Source: CAVQBC01 sp963710665 (GTDB lineage Bacteria > Actinomycetota > Thermoleophilia > Solirubrobacterales > Solirubrobacteraceae). Taken from it: DNA of 64,000 nucleotides. The translations under genes and the position numbers were made by a program. The stretch is from the NCBI GenBank assembly GCA_963710665.1, contig CAVQBC010000006.1, positions 248,001 to 312,000 on the forward strand, in the 5' to 3' direction. Below are positions 1-11,445 of the stretch, piece by piece. How positions within the stretch are numbered: position 1 is the stretch's first letter; each line of letters starts with the position of its first letter. Below the pieces are notes generated by a model. That model had not been told where the DNA came from and did not search any database. It was given only the letters and a program-made list of their open reading frames with translations.

Positions 1-1955
<1,955 letters not shown>

Positions 1956-2034
1956 ATATTTTTGTGACACCCGTCGCGTTGGCAATCTGTGCAGTTTTGA
2001 AGGCCCGCGCGGAGGCCACCGGTCTCGACATATT

Positions 2035-2150
2035 TCCGGTGGCTTTGGCGTGGGGGAAACACCTCTTCCCATTCCGAACAGAGCAGTTAAGCCCCACAGC
2101 GCCGATGGTACTTGGCCCGCAAGGGCCTGGGAGAGTAGGTCGCCGCCGGT
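2035..2150 (+). rRNA. 5S ribosomal RNA
   Basis: A roughly 116-nt 5S rRNA lies about 80 nt after the 23S gene. The conserved loop region CCGAACAGAGCAGTTAAGC is visible at about 2073-2092. The ends TCCGGTGGC (2035) and GCCGCCGG (about 2142-2149) pair to form the terminal helix. No tRNA follows it. Confidence 0.93.
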
Positions 2151-2159
2151 TCTTACTGA

Positions 2160-2188
2160 CGAGCCGCCCGCCGGGCGGCTCGTTTTCG
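2160..2188 (+). terminator. rRNA operon intrinsic terminator
   Basis: An 11-base arm CGAGCCGCCCG is followed almost directly by its exact reverse complement and then TTTTCGTT. It sits 10 nt after the 5S gene. It is one of the few hairpins in the window with a real T-tract. Confidence 0.85.
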
Positions 2189-2490
2189 TTAAGGGTTCCG
2201 CCGGCAACAGCTCGCGGCGCCCCGGGCACACCGGGCGGCGCGCGCCGCGGAGCGCCGGCCCCCACCGGAATGGCGCGCGGGCGAGCGCCCAGCAGTGGAC
2301 GTGCGACACGTGGGCCTCCAGCCCCTCGAGCAGCGCCAGGGGAGTGTGGCGGTGCGACGTGCGGTCCGACAGCGCTCGGGCCGCCTGGGAGGCGGCCCGA
2401 GTGCGGTGGAGCCCATAGCGCCGCGGATGGCGGCACCAGCCTCTCCGGCGCGCCCGTCCTCCCAGACCGGGCGCCGGAGGGCAAGGGCGG

Positions 2491-2766
2491 TCAGTGCCTG
2501 CGTGCCGGGTGATGGGAGACCGGCGAGACGCAGACCTGGGCGCGCGGGCGGCCCATGCCGGGCCGGCGCGCGCGCACACGACGACGGAGTGGCCGGCGGT
2601 GCGGGTGCTCGGACGTGGGGGCGGTGGACCCGGCCTGCCGCGTGGGCGGCCGGGCAGGTGCCTCGCCCAGCGTGGCGAACTCCAGCGCCGTGTCGACGGC
2701 GCCTCGCACCAGCTCGCGAAACGAGCGCTTGGTCGGGCGGCCTGGTGTCGTCGAGGATGGGAACAT
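2491..2766 (-). pseudogene. possible decayed small gene
   Basis: The minus-strand frame starting at 2766 opens with about 35 residues that read like a real protein, including the helix-like stretch FRELVRGAVDTALEFATLGE. After that it becomes Arg/Pro-rich and looks out of frame. Protein-like patches also appear in the other two minus-strand frames down to about 2200, such as ALLEGLEAHVSHVHC near 2330. One explanation is a roughly 190-codon gene broken by several indels; another is chance. The family is not recognised. Confidence 0.22.
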
Positions 2767-2936
2767 GTGTTCGTGAGGCTAGGGCGGGGGTCGGACGGAA
2801 CCGGGTGGACCGGACGCCCGGCCGGGCCCTCTCCGCCGATTCCGCTCTGGCGTGCGGATCGTGGGCCGCGATCCTGCAATGGAACTTGCACGCCGCCCCG
2901 CGCGAGGGCCGGGCCGGCCGGGGGTGAGGGCGCGAG

Positions 2937-2942
2937 TACGCT
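2937..2942 (+). promoter_or_regulatory. -10-like hexamer, leaderless start
   Basis: TACGCT lies 6 nt before the ATG at 2949, the spacing expected when the transcript begins at or next to the start codon. No convincing -35 is seen. Confidence 0.45.
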
Positions 2943-2948
2943 TGCGCA

Positions 2949-3986
2949 ATGGTCCACCTGCGCATCGTCGCGCCGCCGCACCGCGCCGAGCGCGCGCTGG
3001 ACCTGCTCCGCGACACGCCCTCGGTCTGCAACGTGATCTTCCTGCGAGGGGCGGCGATCCGGCCCGAAGGGGACGTGATCCTGTGCGACGTGGCGCGCGA
3101 GGACGCGAGCGTGGTCCTGTCCGACCTCAAGGAGCTCGAGATCCACAAGGAGGGGTCGATCGCGCTCGAGGTGGTGGACACGGAGATCTCCGAGTTCGCC
3201 GACGAGGCCGAGCGGCGCGCGAAGGGTGCGCCGTCGGACGCGGTGGTGTGGGAGGAGGTCGAGCAGCGGACGTCGGAGGGCGTAGACCTCTCGGCCGTGT
3301 TCCTCGCGTTCATGGTCCTGGCGGCGCTGATCGCGGCGGTCGGGATCCTGATGGACTCGGCGATCCTGATCGTCGGCGCGATGGTGGTGGGCCCGGAGTT
3401 CGGGCCGATCGCCGGGTTCTGCGTCGCGCTCGTGCAGCGACGCCGGGCGCTCGCGGTGCGCTCGTTCGTCGCGCTCGCGATCGGCTTCCCGCTGGCGATC
3501 ACCGCGGCCTACCTGGCGACGCAGGTCTTCCGGGCGACCGGCATCATGCCGGACACCTTCAGCTCGGAGGCCCACACGCTCGCCGCGGGGATCTCCCACC
3601 CGGACCTGCTCGCCTTCATCGTGGCGGTCTGCGCGGGCGCGGCCGGGATGCTCTCGCTCTCCACCGCGAAGTCCGGCGCGCTGATCGGGGTGTTGATCTC
3701 GGTGACGACCATCCCCGCGGCCTCCAACATCGGCGTGGCGGCCGCCTACCAGAACTGGGAGGCATGGCGCGGGTCCCTGGGGCAGCTCGCGATCAACCTC
3801 TCCGGCATCCTGGTGGCGGGCACGGTCACGCTGCTCATCCAGCGCGCGCTGTACGCCCGCCGGTACGAGCGCCATCGCCACGACCTCGAGGCGGGAGGCT
3901 CCCTGGTGGCCGGGCGGTCGCTCATCGGAGCGGCGGCCGCGAACGCGAAACGGGCGGGACGCGAGCGCAAGCGGGCCCGGATCTAG
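2949..3986 (+). CDS. DUF389 family membrane protein
   Basis: This 345-aa integral membrane protein has the DUF389 layout. A soluble N-terminal part (about residues 1-110) carries an alpha/beta fold that begins HLRIVAPP. From about residue 113 there are roughly six hydrophobic segments, including the conserved-looking AILIVGAMVVGPEFGPIAG. The last 40 residues are basic and probably cytosolic. The molecular function of the family is not established, so none is assigned. The gene stands alone between the rRNA operon and two minus-strand genes. The start is fixed by the ATG with TACGCT six bases upstream. Confidence 0.85.
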   Translation: MVHLRIVAPPHRAERALDLLRDTPSVCNVIFLRGAAIRPEGDVILCDVAREDASVVLSDLKELEIHKEGSIALEVVDTEISEFADEAERRAKGAPSDAVVWEEVEQRTSEGVDLSAVFLAFMVLAALIAAVGILMDSAILIVGAMVVGPEFGPIAGFCVALVQRRRALAVRSFVALAIGFPLAITAAYLATQVFRATGIMPDTFSSEAHTLAAGISHPDLLAFIVAVCAGAAGMLSLSTAKSGALIGVLISVTTIPAASNIGVAAAYQNWEAWRGSLGQLAINLSGILVAGTVTLLIQRALYARRYERHRHDLEAGGSLVAGRSLIGAAAANAKRAGRERKRARI

Positions 3987-4120
3987 CCGGGATGTCCGCA
4001 TCCGCGGACGCGATCGCGCAGCGGATCGAGTCGCTTCCGGACCGGCGGACCGCGGCGACCCGCGGCGACCCCGCGGCAGTGCCGCGCTCAAGGCCTGGCC
4101 GGCCCGGCGGGGCGGCGCGC

Positions 4121-5236
4121 CTAGCCCGACCCGAGCGACGACCAGATGTCGAGCTTGGTCGCCACCCGGCCCACCACCGCGTCGGTGAACTCCGTGGTGG
4201 TGGCGTGGCCGCCGAGGTCGACGGTCTTCTCGCCGCCGGCGATCGTCTCGAGCGTGGCCTCGTAGATCGCGCGCGAGGCGCGCTCGGCGCCCCGGCCCCG
4301 GCCCGCGACCGCCGCGTACTGCAGCACCGCCGCGCCGGCCAGGATCATCGCCATCGGGTTCGCGAGGTCCTTGCCCTGCAGCGAGGGGGCGGTCCCGTGA
4401 GGCGCCTCGGCCATCGCCACGTCGACCCCGAAGTCCTCGTCGAAGGCCAGCAGCACGGACTCGGCGCCCGCGATCGAGCCGAACATCGGCAGCACGAGAT
4501 CCGAGAGACAGTCGCCGTCGCGGTTGAGCGCCGGGATCACGAGCGGGACCTCGGCGGCGCCCGTCAGCAGCCCGGCGTAGGTCGCGTCGATCAGCACCGG
4601 CCGGTAGTCGACGTCGGGATGGCGCTCGGCCGCCTGGTCGAGCTCCTCCTTGAGCATCCCCTCGTAGACCGGGGAGACCGTCCACTTGGGCCCGCCGTAG
4701 ACCCGGCTGCCGGTGCGCTCGGCGGTCCGGAACGCGTACTCGGCGACGGCGCGGCAGGTCGAGCGCGTGACCTTCTCCGTGCGGTAGGCGACCTCGTCGA
4801 GCGCGCCGTCGGAGCCCTCGCGCCACTGCTTGGCGCCGTACGCGTCCTCGACCGCCATGCGGACGACCGAGATCGGGTGGTGGACGCCGGACACGGGGCC
4901 CACCACGCCCGGGATGCGGCGGCCCGTGCGGACGATGACCTTGCCGCCGACCTCCTCGCGCAGGATCCGGTTCGGCGAGCCGACGTCGTCGCGGCCCTCC
5001 GGGGTCACCGTGGCCGCCTTGATACCGAAGCCGGCTTCACGCATCGCCGCCGCGGCCTCGTAGACGACCGCGTTGTCCGTCGCGCGCCGGTGCTCGAGCG
5101 AGAGGTCGAAGCGCTCGAGCGTGAGGTCGAGCCCGAGGACCTCGGGATCGAGCACGCGCAGCGCCTGCTCGAGCAGCTCCTGGCCGGTCTCGTCGCCCTC
5201 GAGGACGACGATCGTCAGCGCGTCGCCCGAGCTCAC
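4121..5236 (-). CDS. isocitrate/isopropylmalate dehydrogenase family protein
   Basis: This 371-aa protein belongs to the NAD(P)-dependent beta-decarboxylating dehydrogenases (isocitrate, 3-isopropylmalate, homoisocitrate and tartrate enzymes). It opens with a strand and the GDETGQE loop, matching the family's GDGIGPE. It has the substrate-loop region SPNRILREE, a metal-binding-type segment LIDATYAG, and the C-terminal cofactor segment EAPHGTAP. The start is GTG at 5236, whose GTGA overlaps the TGA of the upstream HD gene, so the two are translationally coupled. Substrate cannot be read from sequence: it lacks the plain motifs of LeuB, and no leucine genes lie nearby. A TCA-cycle isocitrate dehydrogenase role is plausible but unproven. 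Confidence 0.85.
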   Translation of the reverse strand: MSSGDALTIVVLEGDETGQELLEQALRVLDPEVLGLDLTLERFDLSLEHRRATDNAVVYEAAAAMREAGFGIKAATVTPEGRDDVGSPNRILREEVGGKVIVRTGRRIPGVVGPVSGVHHPISVVRMAVEDAYGAKQWREGSDGALDEVAYRTEKVTRSTCRAVAEYAFRTAERTGSRVYGGPKWTVSPVYEGMLKEELDQAAERHPDVDYRPVLIDATYAGLLTGAAEVPLVIPALNRDGDCLSDLVLPMFGSIAGAESVLLAFDEDFGVDVAMAEAPHGTAPSLQGKDLANPMAMILAGAAVLQYAAVAGRGRGAERASRAIYEATLETIAGGEKTVDLGGHATTTEFTDAVVGRVATKLDIWSSLGSG

Positions 5237-5832
5237 GACGCGGGGGTGGTCGGCGCCGGCTCCGAGGGCGACAGGCCGAGCTCGTCGGCGTGCTCCTCGA
5301 GGGCGGCGATCACGAACGCGAGGTGCTCGTCGAAGTCGACGCCGAGGTCCGCGGCGGAGCTGCGCAGCGCGTCGCGGTCGACCGCGGCCGCGAAGGCCGG
5401 CGTCTTCATCTTCTTCTTCACCGACTTGGGCGTCATCCCGTGGATGCCCTGCGGCCGCACGTACGCGCAGGCCATCAGGAAGCCGGAGAGCTCGTCGACC
5501 GCGTAGAGGGTCTTCTCCATCAGGCTGTCGCGGCTGACGCCGAGGAAGTCCGCGTGCGACGCCACCGCGCGCACGAGCTCGGGCGGGTAGCCCCGCGCCT
5601 CGAGCTCGGCGAGCGCCATGCGGGGATGGCCGGTCTCGAGATCGGGATAGCGCTCGTAGTCGAGGTCGTGCAGCAGGCCGGTCACGCCCCACAGCTCCTC
5701 GTCTTCACCGAAACGGCGCGCGTAGGCCCGCATCGCCGCCTCGACGGCGAGAACATGCTTGCGCAGGGAGGGAGATTCGGTCCATTCGCAGAAAAGGGAC
5801 CAGGCTTCCGTGCGCGAAAGGGCTCCAGACAT
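5233..5832 (-). CDS. HD domain metal-dependent hydrolase
   Basis: This 199-aa protein has an HD fold. His26 (RKHVLAVE), His55-Asp56 (LLHDLDYE) and the HP at 69-70 fit the metal-binding pattern H...HD...H. Family members are often phosphohydrolases acting on nucleotides; the substrate here is unknown. The C-terminal 20 residues are acidic and Pro-rich. It is the first gene of a two-gene operon with the dehydrogenase. Its ATG at 5832 has a -10-like TAGGGT 7 nt upstream, so the mRNA is probably leaderless. It is divergent from murA. Confidence 0.82.
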   Translation of the reverse strand: MSGALSRTEAWSLFCEWTESPSLRKHVLAVEAAMRAYARRFGEDEELWGVTGLLHDLDYERYPDLETGHPRMALAELEARGYPPELVRAVASHADFLGVSRDSLMEKTLYAVDELSGFLMACAYVRPQGIHGMTPKSVKKKMKTPAFAAAVDRDALRSSAADLGVDFDEHLAFVIAALEEHADELGLSPSEPAPTTPAS

Positions 5833-5839
5833 GGCTGTT

Positions 5840-5845
5840 ACCCTA
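5840..5845 (-). promoter_or_regulatory. -10-like hexamer before HD gene
   Basis: On the minus strand TAGGGT is followed by 7 nt and the ATG at 5832. On the plus strand the same bases read TACCCT, so this may also serve as a divergent -10 for murA, which would then have a leader of about 50 nt. Confidence 0.45.
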
Positions 5846-5899
5846 GCCCAGCCTCCGGGCCGGACCGACCTCCGGCCCTCGGCTCAGCTCCCACCTCTT

Positions 5900-7186
5900 A
5901 TGGAGAAGCTCGTCATCGAAGGCGGCGTCCCGCTGTCCGGCACGATCGTGCCCGCGGGCAACAAGAACGCCGCGCTGCCGCTCCTCGCCTGCAGCCTCCT
6001 CACCGAGGAGCGGGTGGTCCTGCACAACGTCCCCAAGATCCGGGACACGGAGGCGATGCTCAGCCTGCTCGCCGGCCTCGGCGTGCGGGTCGAGCGCCTC
6101 GACGGCAACTCGGTCGCGCTCCAGGCCGACCGGGTGGCGAACACCGAGGTGGCCCCCGAGCTGGCCGAGCGCATCCGCGCGTCGTTCCTCGTCGCGGGAC
6201 CGCTGCTCGCCCGCTTCGGCTCGGCGCTGATGCCGCCGCCCGGCGGGGACGTGATCGGCCGCCGGCGCCTGGACCCGCACCTGGACGCCTTCCGCGCGCT
6301 CGGCGCCATCGTCGAGGAGCGCCGCGACATCAGGCTCCACGCCCCCAACGGCGGGCTGCAGGCCTGTGACTTCTTCATGGACGAGCCGTCCGTGATGGGC
6401 ACCGAGAACGCCCTCATGGCGGCGGCGTTGACGAACGGCTCCACGGTCATCCGCAACGCGGCCTCCGAGCCCCACGTGCAGGACCTCGCGCGCATGCTCA
6501 ACCGCATGGGCGCGGCGATCGAGGGGATCGGCTCGAACGTCATGTACGTGCACGGCGTCGGCAAGCTCGGCGGCTGTGAGCACAGCGTCTCGCCCGACCA
6601 CATCGAGATCGCGTCCTTCATGGCGCTGGCCGGCGTGACCGGCGGCGAGCTGCGGATCCGCGACTGCGTGACCGACGACCTGCGCATGATCCGCCTCGTC
6701 TTCAAGCGACTCGGACTGCACACCGATCTCGACGGCGAGGACGTGATCGTCCCCGGCGACCAGCGGCTCGTGATGCAGCGCGACTCCGGCGGCTACGCCG
6801 CGAAGATCGAGGACGGCCCGTGGCCGGCGTTCCCCGCCGACCTCACCTCGATCGCGCTGGCGCTCGCCACGCAGTCCGAGGGCACCGTGCTGATCTTCGA
6901 GAAGATGTTCGAGAACCGGCTGATCTTCACCGACAAGCTGGTCTTCATGGGGGCCAACATCATCCTCTGCGACCCGCATCGCGCGGTGATCAGCGGGCCG
7001 ACCCGGCTGCGGGGGGAGCGCGTCGAGTCCCCCGACATCCGCGCCGGCATGGCGATGCTCATCGCTGCCCTGTGCGCCGAGGGCGTCTCGGAGATCGGCA
7101 ACGTGATCCAGATCGACCGCGGCTACGAGCGCATCGACGAGCGGCTGCGCGGCCTCGGGGCGCGGATCGACCGCCAGGTCGCCTGA
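5900..7186 (+). CDS. murA: UDP-N-acetylglucosamine 1-carboxyvinyltransferase
   Basis: MurA transfers enolpyruvate from PEP to UDP-GlcNAc, the first committed step of peptidoglycan synthesis, in the cytosol. The 428-aa length matches the family. Lys22-Asn23 (NKNAALPLL) are the conserved active-site pair near the N terminus. At the catalytic loop the usual Cys is Asp117 (PPGGDVIG), the substitution known from Mycobacterium tuberculosis and Chlamydia MurA that confers fosfomycin resistance. The ATG at 5900 was chosen because it places the protein start where MurA proteins begin; an upstream in-frame ATG at 5831 would add 23 unlikely residues. It stands alone before the his operon. Confidence 0.95.
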   Translation: MEKLVIEGGVPLSGTIVPAGNKNAALPLLACSLLTEERVVLHNVPKIRDTEAMLSLLAGLGVRVERLDGNSVALQADRVANTEVAPELAERIRASFLVAGPLLARFGSALMPPPGGDVIGRRRLDPHLDAFRALGAIVEERRDIRLHAPNGGLQACDFFMDEPSVMGTENALMAAALTNGSTVIRNAASEPHVQDLARMLNRMGAAIEGIGSNVMYVHGVGKLGGCEHSVSPDHIEIASFMALAGVTGGELRIRDCVTDDLRMIRLVFKRLGLHTDLDGEDVIVPGDQRLVMQRDSGGYAAKIEDGPWPAFPADLTSIALALATQSEGTVLIFEKMFENRLIFTDKLVFMGANIILCDPHRAVISGPTRLRGERVESPDIRAGMAMLIAALCAEGVSEIGNVIQIDRGYERIDERLRGLGARIDRQVA

Positions 7187-7359
7187 GGCGGGTCCACCGA
7201 TTCCCGCGGCGCCTCGCCGCCGTCGCCCTTCGCCAAAGCCGATCGGCCGCGACCCAGGTGGTTCACCACATGAATGCGCGGCCGCTCGACTCTGGCTCGA
7301 CCGACGACACCGAGGCATCCACGGTCGATCGGCGGACCTCGCCTGAGCCCGGACCGCAG

Positions 7360-7365
7360 TAGCGT
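7360..7365 (+). promoter_or_regulatory. -10-like hexamer of the his operon
   Basis: TAGCGT lies 7 nt before the GTG at 7373. This spacing is the main reason for choosing 7373 over the nearby GTGs at 7364 and 7370. The upstream 7187-7359 segment has no clear leader peptide or attenuator. Confidence 0.45.
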
Positions 7366-7372
7366 GAGGGTG

Positions 7373-8364
<992 letters not shown>

Positions 8365-8383
<19 letters not shown>

Positions 8384-8997
8384 CGGTCGCGGTGCCCCGC
8401 GGGGCGCTGCTCTCCGACACGCTCGACCTGCTCGACCACCTCGGCGTCGACACCGACGAGGTGCGCGCCAACGCGCGGAGGCTGCTGTTCGCCGAGGCGG
8501 GCATCGTCACGATGCGGCCGTCCGACGTCCCCACCTACGTCGAGGCGGGCGCCGCCGACCTCGGGATCACCGGCAAGGACGTCCTGTCCGAGCAGTTCGA
8601 GCGCGCGGTCTACGAGCTCGCGGACCTCGGCTTCGGGCCGTGCCGGATGGTGTTCGCGACCGTCGACGGCGACGACCCCGCGGCGCGGGCGCTGCGGCGG
8701 CTGGGCGTGATGCGGGTCGCCACCAAGTACCCGAAGGTCGCCTCCCGCTGGTTCGAGCGCACCGGCCGCCAGGCGGAGATCGTCGAGGTCAAGGGCTCGG
8801 TGGAGCTCGCGCCGCTGACGGGCCTCGTGGAGGGCATCGTCGACCTCACCGCCACCGGCAGCACGCTGCGCGAGAACGGGCTCGTGATCCGGGAGGAGAT
8901 CTTCGCCTCCACGGCACGGCTGATCGCCAATCCGGTCGCGCACAAGCTCAAGGCGCCGGCGATCGACGCGCTCGTGGAGCGCCTGCGTGCGCCCTGA
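8365..8997 (+). CDS. hisG: ATP phosphoribosyltransferase catalytic subunit, short form
   Basis: HisG condenses ATP with PRPP, the committed and feedback-regulated step of histidine synthesis. The 210-aa protein is the short form without the C-terminal ACT-like regulatory domain, which fits the preceding hisZ. Family features are VAVPRGALL at the N terminus, GAADLGITGKDV, and the PRPP-binding stretch IVDLTATGSTLRENGL. The GTG start lies inside the end of hisZ, and the stop overlaps the GTG of hisD, so translation is coupled. Confidence 0.95.
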
Positions 8998-10235
8998 GCG
9001 GGTGGACATCGACGGCGACCCGGTCGCGGCGGCCGGCCGCGTGCGCGCGCTCGTACCCGCCGGCGAGTCGGTCGAGGCGGCGGTGCGCGAGATCGTCGCC
9101 GCGGTCCGCGCCGGCGGCGACAGGGCGCTGGCGGACCTCGAACGGCGCTTCGGGGGCGGGGACGCGCCGGTGCGGGTGGGCGCGGACGAGCTGCGCGCCG
9201 CGCTGGACGCCCTCGACCCGGCCGTGCGCGCCGGGCTCGAGACCGCGCGGGCCAACGTCGAGGCGGTGGCGGTCGCCGGGCTGGGCGCGGACCGCGACGC
9301 GCTGCTGCCCGAGGGGCACCGCGTGCGGCTGCGCGAGCTGCCGGTGGCGCGCGCGGCGGTCTACGCCCCCGGCGGGCGGGCGCCGTATCCCTCGACGGTG
9401 ATCATGGGCGTCGTGACCGCGCAGGCGGCCGGCGTCCGGGACGTCGCCGTATGCGCCGCGCACCCGCTGATGCACGCGGCGGCGGCGCTGTGCGGCGTGG
9501 AGGAGGTCTACCGGATGCGCGGCGCGCAGGCGGTCGCCGCGCTCGCCTACGGGACCGAGACGGTGCGCCCCGTCGACGTGATCGTCGGGCCGGGCAACCT
9601 GTATGTCCAGGAGGCGAAGCGCCAGGTCAGCGGGCAGGTGGGGATCGACGGCTTCGCGGGTCCCTCGGACCTCGTCGTGCACGCGAGCGCGGGCGCCGAC
9701 CCCCGGTGGGTGGCGCTCGACCTGATGGCCCAGGGCGAGCACGGGGACGACACGCTGGTGGCCTGCGTGAGCGACTCCGCCGCGCTCCTGGACGCGGTCG
9801 CGGCCGCGCTCGCCGAGCCGGGGGAGACCGTGGCGGACGCGCCGTGCGTGCTGGCCCGGGCCGCGTCGGCGGAGGAGGCGCTCGAGTTCGCCGAGGCGCT
9901 CGCGCCCGAGCACCTGCAGCTGGTGGGCGCGGAGGCGGAGGCGCTCGCGGGGGACGTGCGACGCGCGGGGTGCCTGTTCGTCGGCCCGTTCGGCGCGACC
10001 GCCTTCGGGGACTACGTCGCGGGTTCGAACCACACGCTGCCCACCGGCGGCGCCGCGCGCTTCGCGTCGGGGCTGAACGTGGGCCACTTCCGGCGGCGGA
10101 TGGCGGAGGTCCGCATCCCCGCGGAGGCGGCGCGAGCGCTCGCCGGGCCCCGGGGCGGCGATCGCCCGCGCCGAGGGCTACGTCGTGCACGCCGAGTCGA
10201 TGGAGGCCCGCATGGGGGAGAATGGCGCGCCTTGA
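8987..10235 (+). CDS. hisD: histidinol dehydrogenase, +1 frameshift near the 3' end
   Basis: HisD oxidises histidinol to histidine in two NAD-dependent steps. The frame shows the conserved stretches VYAPGGRAPYPSTVIMG, GPGNLYVQEAKRQV, GFAGPSDL and EHLQL, and the zinc-site type segment YVAGSNHTLPTGG. At 10145-10155 (GGGCCCCGGGG) the frame breaks. Removing one base restores a normal tail, including RAEGYVVHAESMEARMG, and a TGA at 10233-10235. Read literally, the frame runs on into hisB as one 615-codon protein. The total length is one base over a multiple of three. I favour a sequencing error, because the gene sits in an otherwise intact operon. Confidence 0.88.
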
Positions 10236-10834
10236 GCACGCGTACCGCCGAGATCGAGCGCCGCACCGGAGAGACCCACGTCTCGCTGCGTCTCGGCCTG
10301 GACGGACGCGGGGCGGGCGAGCGCGCCACCGGTGTCGGCTTCCTCGACCACATGCTCGACCTGCTGGCGCGCCACGGCCGGCTCGATCTCGACGTCCGCG
10401 TCACCGGCGACCTGCAGACCGGCGCCCACCACACGGTCGAGGACACCGGGATCGTGCTCGGGCAGGCGATCGACCGCGCGCTCGGCGACCGCGCCGGCAT
10501 CGTCCGCTACGGCCACGCCGTGGTGCCGATGGACGAGGCGCGGGCCATGTGCGCGATCGACGTCTCCGGCCGCCCGTACGCCGCGATCAGCGGCTTCGAG
10601 CGCCTGCCCGCCGGCGATCTCGCGGGCTTCGAGCTCGAGGTGGCCGAGGAGTTCTTCCGCGCCGTGGCCTCGAGCGCGCGGCTGACGCTGCACCTCGACC
10701 TCCAGGCCGGGACGAACGCCCACCACATGATCGAGGCGTGCTTCAAGTCCTTCGCGCGGGCGCTGCGGGCGGCCGCCGCCCTCGACCCGACCGAGGCGGG
10801 GGTGCCGTCGACCAAGGGGACGCTCACGCAGTGA
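10232..10834 (+). CDS. hisB: imidazoleglycerol-phosphate dehydratase
   Basis: This enzyme dehydrates imidazole glycerol phosphate in histidine synthesis. The 200-aa protein is the monofunctional form, without the N-terminal phosphatase found in enterics. Metal-binding His clusters are visible: GFLDHMLDLLARHG, GAHHTVEDTGI and GTNAHHMIEACFK. The TTG start at 10232 overlaps the restored hisD TGA (TTGA) and places the protein start where the family begins. Its TGA overlaps the GTG of hisH. Confidence 0.94.
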   Translation: MSTRTAEIERRTGETHVSLRLGLDGRGAGERATGVGFLDHMLDLLARHGRLDLDVRVTGDLQTGAHHTVEDTGIVLGQAIDRALGDRAGIVRYGHAVVPMDEARAMCAIDVSGRPYAAISGFERLPAGDLAGFELEVAEEFFRAVASSARLTLHLDLQAGTNAHHMIEACFKSFARALRAAAALDPTEAGVPSTKGTLTQ

Positions 10835-11445
10835 TCGCGATCGTCGACTACGGGATGGGCAACCGCCGCAGCGTCGAGAAGGCGCTCGAGCACGTCGGCG
10901 CGCGCCCCCGGATCACAGCCGGCCACGACGCGATCCGCGCCGCGGACGGGCTCGTGCTGCCCGGGGTCGGCGCGTTCCCGGAGGCGATGCGGCGGATCGG
11001 CGCGCTGGGGCTGGACGACGTGCTGCGCGAGCGGGTCTCGGCCGGCGTCCCGCTGCTCGGGATCTGCCTGGGCATGCAGCTGCTGTTCGAGCGCACCACC
11101 GAGCACGAGGGGGCGGGAGGCCTGGGGATCCTCTCCGGCGAGGTCACCGCGCTACGGGCGCCGCGGCTGCCGCACATCGGCTGGAACCTCGTCACGCTCG
11201 AGCGCCCGGCCGCGCTGACCGAGGGCCTCGGCCCGGCGACCGCCTTCTACCACGTGCACTCGTTCGCCTGCCGGCCCGCGGACCCGGCCGACGTCGTGGG
11301 CGTCGCGGAGTACGGAGAGCGCTTCGCCTCGATCGTCGAGCGCGGGACGGTGTCGGGCGTGCAGTTCCATCCCGAGAAGTCCTCGCGCGACGGGCTCGCG
11401 CTGCTGCGCAACTTCACCGCGGTCTGCGCGCGCGTGGCCGCATGA
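10831..11445 (+). CDS. hisH: imidazole glycerol phosphate synthase, glutaminase subunit
   Basis: HisH releases ammonia from glutamine and passes it to HisF, which makes imidazole glycerol phosphate and AICAR. The 204-aa class I amidotransferase has the nucleophile Cys in GICLGMQLLFE and the His-Glu pair in GVQFHPEKS. The GTG start overlaps the stop of hisB, and its stop overlaps the ATG of hisA. Its partner hisF lies about 1.3 kb downstream, after hisA and an orphan frame. Confidence 0.95.
   Translation: MIAIVDYGMGNRRSVEKALEHVGARPRITAGHDAIRAADGLVLPGVGAFPEAMRRIGALGLDDVLRERVSAGVPLLGICLGMQLLFERTTEHEGAGGLGILSGEVTALRAPRLPHIGWNLVTLERPAALTEGLGPATAFYHVHSFACRPADPADVVGVAEYGERFASIVERGTVSGVQFHPEKSSRDGLALLRNFTAVCARVAA

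Larger units (their letters stand above)
2190..2948. other. gene-poor gap after the rRNA operon
   Basis: This 759-bp gap contains no gene I can support. Long open frames on both strands are low-complexity Arg/Ala/Pro translations typical of GC-rich DNA. The only protein-like patch is the short minus-strand start listed separately at 2491-2766. I see no tRNA, repeat array or insertion sequence. Confidence 0.6.

Noticed and set aside
2190..2300. A tRNA gene following 5S rRNA
   Set aside because: No cloverleaf, TTCGA loop or 3' CCA-proximal pairing could be found.
4040..4080. Tandem GCGGCGACCC units as a repeat array
   Set aside because: Only two copies, within low-complexity GC sequence.
3992..4120. 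Short frame beginning ATG at 3992 with a plausible MSASADAIAQRIESLPD start
   Set aside because: After about 17 residues it turns into antisense translation of the dehydrogenase gene, with no stop of its own nearby and no ribosome site; at most a relic.
7187..7359. AGGTGGTTCACCAC near 7255-7270 as a T-box or histidine leader peptide (two His codons) before hisZ
   Set aside because: The match to the T-box consensus is poor, there is no specifier stem or terminator/antiterminator pair, and two His codons are too few for an attenuator peptide.
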